Part shown: positions 8,676 to 11,093 of the stretch, piece by piece
Numbering within the stretch: the first letter of the stretch is position 1
How the letters are laid out: each line of letters opens with the position of its first letter
Assembly (NCBI GenBank): GCA_030595525.1
Contig: JAUVDD010000033.1
Coordinates: 1 to 11,093 of the forward strand
From: Puniceicoccales bacterium
GTDB lineage: Bacteria; Verrucomicrobiota; Verrucomicrobiia; Opitutales; Oceanipulchritudinaceae
Direction of reading: 5' to 3'
Length of the DNA stretch: 11,093 bases
Program-made: the position numbers and the translations under genes
The notes under the pieces: model-generated
Database searches by the model: none
What the model saw: the letters and a program-made list of their open reading frames with translations, nothing else
What the model was told of the DNA's origin: nothing

Positions 8676-9812
8676 ATGCAACCTAATTTCGAATTATTGA
8701 AGTCGAATGGGCCCGACCGAGCCCGGCTTGGTAAGCTACATACTTTGCATGGGGAGATCCAGACGCCGATTTTCATGCCAGTGGGAACACAAGGCACGGT
8801 TAAAGGCTTGTTACCGGATCAGTTAAAGGAGGCAAAAGCTCAAATCATCCTCGGAAACACCTATCATTTAAATTTACGTCCGACATCTGAACTGATCGAG
8901 AAGATGGGCGGATTGCACAAGTTCATGGGTTGGGATGGCCCAATCCTGACAGACAGCGGCGGATTCCAGGTGTTTAGTTTAGCGAAATTACGGAAAATCC
9001 GTGAAGACGGTATTCGGTTTCAATCTCATCTGGATGGTCGGGAGGTGATTTTAACCCCGAAGCGCGTTATTGATATCCAGGCTAATCTGGGATCCGATAT
9101 TGCGATGGTTCTGGATGAGTGCCCGCCCGCCGATGCTGACAGGCAAGCCTGTGAGGCAGCAGTGGAGCGGACTCTTCGCTGGGCCAGGGAGGCCAGGGAT
9201 TATGCGGGAGATACTGGGTTTCTGGAGGCCGGACACCATGTATTTGGGATTGTCCAGGGATCCCGTCACAAGGATCTTCGTCAGGCCTGTGTAAGGGAGT
9301 TGATGGACATGGATTTTCCTGGATACGCCATCGGAGGTGTCAGTGTCGGTGAACCGGAGGAGGAAATTATGCCTCAAGTGCAATACTGTACGGAGATCTT
9401 GCCGGAAAATAAGCCTCGTTATGTCATGGGGGTGGGTACGCCACCTCAGCTTCTGAAAATGATCGCCAGCGGAGCAGACATGTTTGATTGCGTCATGCCG
9501 ACCCGGGAAGCCCGGCACGGGATTGCATTTACTCAGGATGGGAAATTAAACTTGAAAAACAACCGGTTTCGGGAGGATTTTCGTCCAATTATGGAAGAAT
9601 TTACCGATATTAATACCGGAAAATTCTCACGTTCTTACATTCGGCATTTAATCGTATCTGGTGAGATGTTAGGGGGTGTACTGTTGTCGATTCATAACCT
9701 CCGATTCTATTTGAATTTGATGCAACAAGCACGGCAACATATTGCCGATGGAGACTTCGAAGTCTGGCATAACCAGTGGATTGAGAGATATTTGGCCAAA
9801 AATATTGATTGA
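8676..9812 (+). CDS. tgt: tRNA-guanine transglycosylase (preQ1 type) lacking the zinc cysteines
   Basis: Bacterial TGT exchanges guanine-34 of GUN-anticodon tRNAs (Asp, Asn, His, Tyr) for preQ1 in queuosine synthesis. The 378 aa cover the whole barrel. General acid Asp93 sits in LTDSGGFQVFS, Asp147-Glu148-Cys149 in the base pocket, GGVSVGE at 220-226, and nucleophile Asp271 in FDCVMPTR. The Cys149 and Val224 positions match the preQ1-using bacterial form rather than the queuine-using eukaryotic one. The canonical zinc site (E. coli Cys302, Cys304, Cys307, His333) aligns without gaps to Phe309, Asp311, Thr314 and His340, so all three cysteines are gone while the histidine remains. The reading frame is intact and the rest is well conserved, so this looks like a functional variant rather than decay. 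The start at 8676 fits family length; GAGGG at 8656-8660 is rather far upstream to act as a ribosome-binding site. It is divergent from metH and 87 nt before secA. Confidence 0.95.
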   Translation: MQPNFELLKSNGPDRARLGKLHTLHGEIQTPIFMPVGTQGTVKGLLPDQLKEAKAQIILGNTYHLNLRPTSELIEKMGGLHKFMGWDGPILTDSGGFQVFSLAKLRKIREDGIRFQSHLDGREVILTPKRVIDIQANLGSDIAMVLDECPPADADRQACEAAVERTLRWAREARDYAGDTGFLEAGHHVFGIVQGSRHKDLRQACVRELMDMDFPGYAIGGVSVGEPEEEIMPQVQYCTEILPENKPRYVMGVGTPPQLLKMIASGADMFDCVMPTREARHGIAFTQDGKLNLKNNRFREDFRPIMEEFTDINTGKFSRSYIRHLIVSGEMLGGVLLSIHNLRFYLNLMQQARQHIADGDFEVWHNQWIERYLAKNID

Positions 9813-9841
9813 TAATATTCTTTTACGAAATCTGAACAAAA

Positions 9842-9896
9842 GAAGGGCTAGTTTCAGTTGCCATATGTGAAATGACCCTTCAATTTCACCCTTTTT
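9842..9896 (+). terminator. Two mutually exclusive hairpins between tgt and secA; terminator-like second stem
   Basis: GTGAAAT (9867-9873) pairs perfectly with ATTTCAC (9883-9889) across a 9-nt loop and is followed by CCTTTTT ending at 9896, an intrinsic-terminator layout with a modest 7-bp stem. An alternative fold uses GAAGGG (9842-9847) with CCCTTC (9876-9881) plus TTTCA (9852-9856) with TGAAA (9868-9872), which would prevent the terminator-like stem. It may simply end the tgt transcript. However, it finishes 3 nt before the secA ATG, so it also lies exactly where a secA leader control would act. Confidence 0.45.
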
Positions 9897-9899
9897 CCA

Positions 9900-11093
9900 A
9901 TGATTGCGAAGATGTTTAAGAAGTTCTCCGGTAGCCATTACCGGCGATTCATCAAGAAGGCCCAGCCGATTGTGGATCGTATTATTGCTCTGGAAATAGA
10001 GTATCAGCAGCTCACCGATGAGCAGATTCAAGCGAAGACCGATGAATTTCGTCAGCGTTTGGCTCAAGGTGAGACGCTGGATGATATTCTCCCAGAGGCA
10101 TTTGCCACCGTTAAAAATGCAGCCCGCAGGTTATGTGGACAAGAGATTGAATATGTCGGGGTGAAGGACACCTGGAACATGATTCACTACGATGTCCAGT
10201 TAATCGGTGGAATGGCTTTGCACCAGAATACTATTTCTGAGATGGCAACCGGTGAAGGTAAGACGTTTGTCGCTACCTTGCCCCTGTACCTGAACGCACT
10301 TTCGGGACGCGGTGCCCAATTGGTTACGGTCAATGAATATCTAGCCCGGCGTGATGCTGAATGGATGGGGCATGTTTTCAAGTTCCTCGGCATGACGGTT
10401 GGAGTTGTAAAGGGTGGCCACCAGCAGAACAACGATGAGAAGCGGGAGATGTACAATTGCGACATCACCTATGGTACGGCCAGTGAATTTGGATTCGATT
10501 ACCTCCGTGACAATGGCATGGCCATGAATAAGGAGTCGCAGGTACAGCGTGATCACTTCTTCTGTATCGTTGATGAAGTGGACTCTATCCTCATCGACGA
10601 GGCGCGGACACCTTTGATTATTTCTGGCCCGGTTCCGGATGATTCTTCCGCACCATTTCTCAACCATAAGCCAATGGTGGAACGCCTGGTTAGAGAACAG
10701 ACCCGTTTCTGTAACCGCTTGGCTAACTCGGCCAAGAAAGTGATGGATGATCCGGAAGCGGACCATTCGGAAGCACTATACGAAATGCTGCAGGTCAAGA
10801 TGGGGATGCCGAAAAACAAGATCCTGATGCGTTTGCTGGAAGTGGGTCGTATTCGTAAAGAGTTTGATTCCTACGATTTGGAAATGGTGGCCGACTACAA
10901 TAAGAAGCGCCTGTATGCACTGAAGGAAGAGCTTTTCTTCACACTTGATGAGAAACAGCGGAGCAGTGACCTGACAGATAGTGGGCGTAATTTGCTCCAT
11001 CCCGACGATCCTGATGCATTCATGCTTCCCGATCTGCCGACGCGCTACATGGAAATCGACAATCAAGAAGGTGTTGATGACAAGGCCAAGGCA
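9900..11093 (+). CDS. secA: Preprotein translocase ATPase SecA, 3'-truncated by window
   Basis: SecA is the cytoplasmic and membrane-peripheral motor that drives unfolded preproteins through SecYEG. The first 398 codons are visible and the frame is open to the window end. The N-terminus [17 protein letters not shown] is followed by the helicase-like NBD1: MATGEGKT (Walker A, 115-122), [14 protein letters not shown] (143-156), [17 protein letters not shown] (189-205) and [19 protein letters not shown] (225-243, Walker B and family signature). After this comes the preprotein-crosslinking region, enlarged by roughly 65 residues relative to E. coli (about 250-345, including [13 protein letters not shown]), before FTLDEK. 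That insertion resembles the one I know from Bacteroidota and Verrucomicrobiota. The start is 9900; Met5 at 9912 is a possible alternative. There is no Shine-Dalgarno sequence, and a pyrimidine run directly precedes the ATG. Confidence 0.97.
   Translation, partial: MIAKMFKKFSGSHYRRFIKKAQPIVDRIIALEIEYQQLTDEQIQAKTDEFRQRLAQGETLDDILPEAFATVKNAARRLCGQEIEYVGVKDTWNMIHYDVQLIGGMALHQNTISEMATGEGKTFVATLPLYLNALSGRGAQLVTVNEYLARRDAEWMGHVFKFLGMTVGVVKGGHQQNNDEKREMYNCDITYGTASEFGFDYLRDNGMAMNKESQVQRDHFFCIVDEVDSILIDEARTPLIISGPVPDDSSAPFLNHKPMVERLVREQTRFCNRLANSAKKVMDDPEADHSEALYEMLQVKMGMPKNKILMRLLEVGRIRKEFDSYDLEMVADYNKKRLYALKEELFFTLDEKQRSSDLTDSGRNLLHPDDPDAFMLPDLPTRYMEIDNQEGVDDKAKA

Noticed and set aside
8676..9812. 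tgt as a pseudogene or as a QTRT2-like non-catalytic paralogue
   Set aside because: The frame is intact, both catalytic aspartates and the pocket motifs are present; only the zinc cysteines are missing.

Overview
The window reads as chromosomal housekeeping DNA from a Gram-negative bacterium with a balanced base composition. The best guess is Verrucomicrobiota, class Opitutia, or a close PVC/Bacteroidota-like relative. This rests on two things seen here. SecA carries a long insertion after the [19 protein letters not shown] signature, of the type I associate with Bacteroidota and Verrucomicrobiota. Almost no gene has a Shine-Dalgarno sequence at normal spacing. The taxonomic call is inference and only moderately secure. 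Apart from short intergenic gaps the whole window is coding; no mobile element, CRISPR array, tRNA or rRNA was recognised.

Positions 1-4765 (+ strand) hold a methylmalonyl-CoA mutase operon: the 3' part of mutA (inactive small subunit), complete mutB (catalytic, adenosylcobalamin-binding large subunit) and complete meaB (the GTPase that protects and loads the mutase). Together they interconvert (R)-methylmalonyl-CoA and succinyl-CoA. A perfect 14-bp hairpin lies between mutB and meaB and may tune or stop read-through.

Positions 4896-8591 (- strand) hold metH, the cobalamin-dependent methionine synthase, convergent with meaB. Two cobalamin enzymes and a cobalamin-enzyme chaperone are therefore adjacent. 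A good promoter abuts the metH start codon so closely that the mRNA is predicted to be leaderless, and an inverted repeat covers its -35 box.

Positions 8676-11093 (+ strand) hold tgt (tRNA-guanine transglycosylase), divergent from metH, then the first 398 codons of secA (preprotein translocase ATPase). The tgt product keeps its catalytic aspartates but has lost all three cysteines of the canonical structural zinc site. The 87-nt tgt-secA gap can fold into two mutually exclusive hairpins directly before the secA start.

No undescribed multi-gene system is evident. The items most worth a second look are the TGT without zinc cysteines, the metH promoter architecture and the secA leader.
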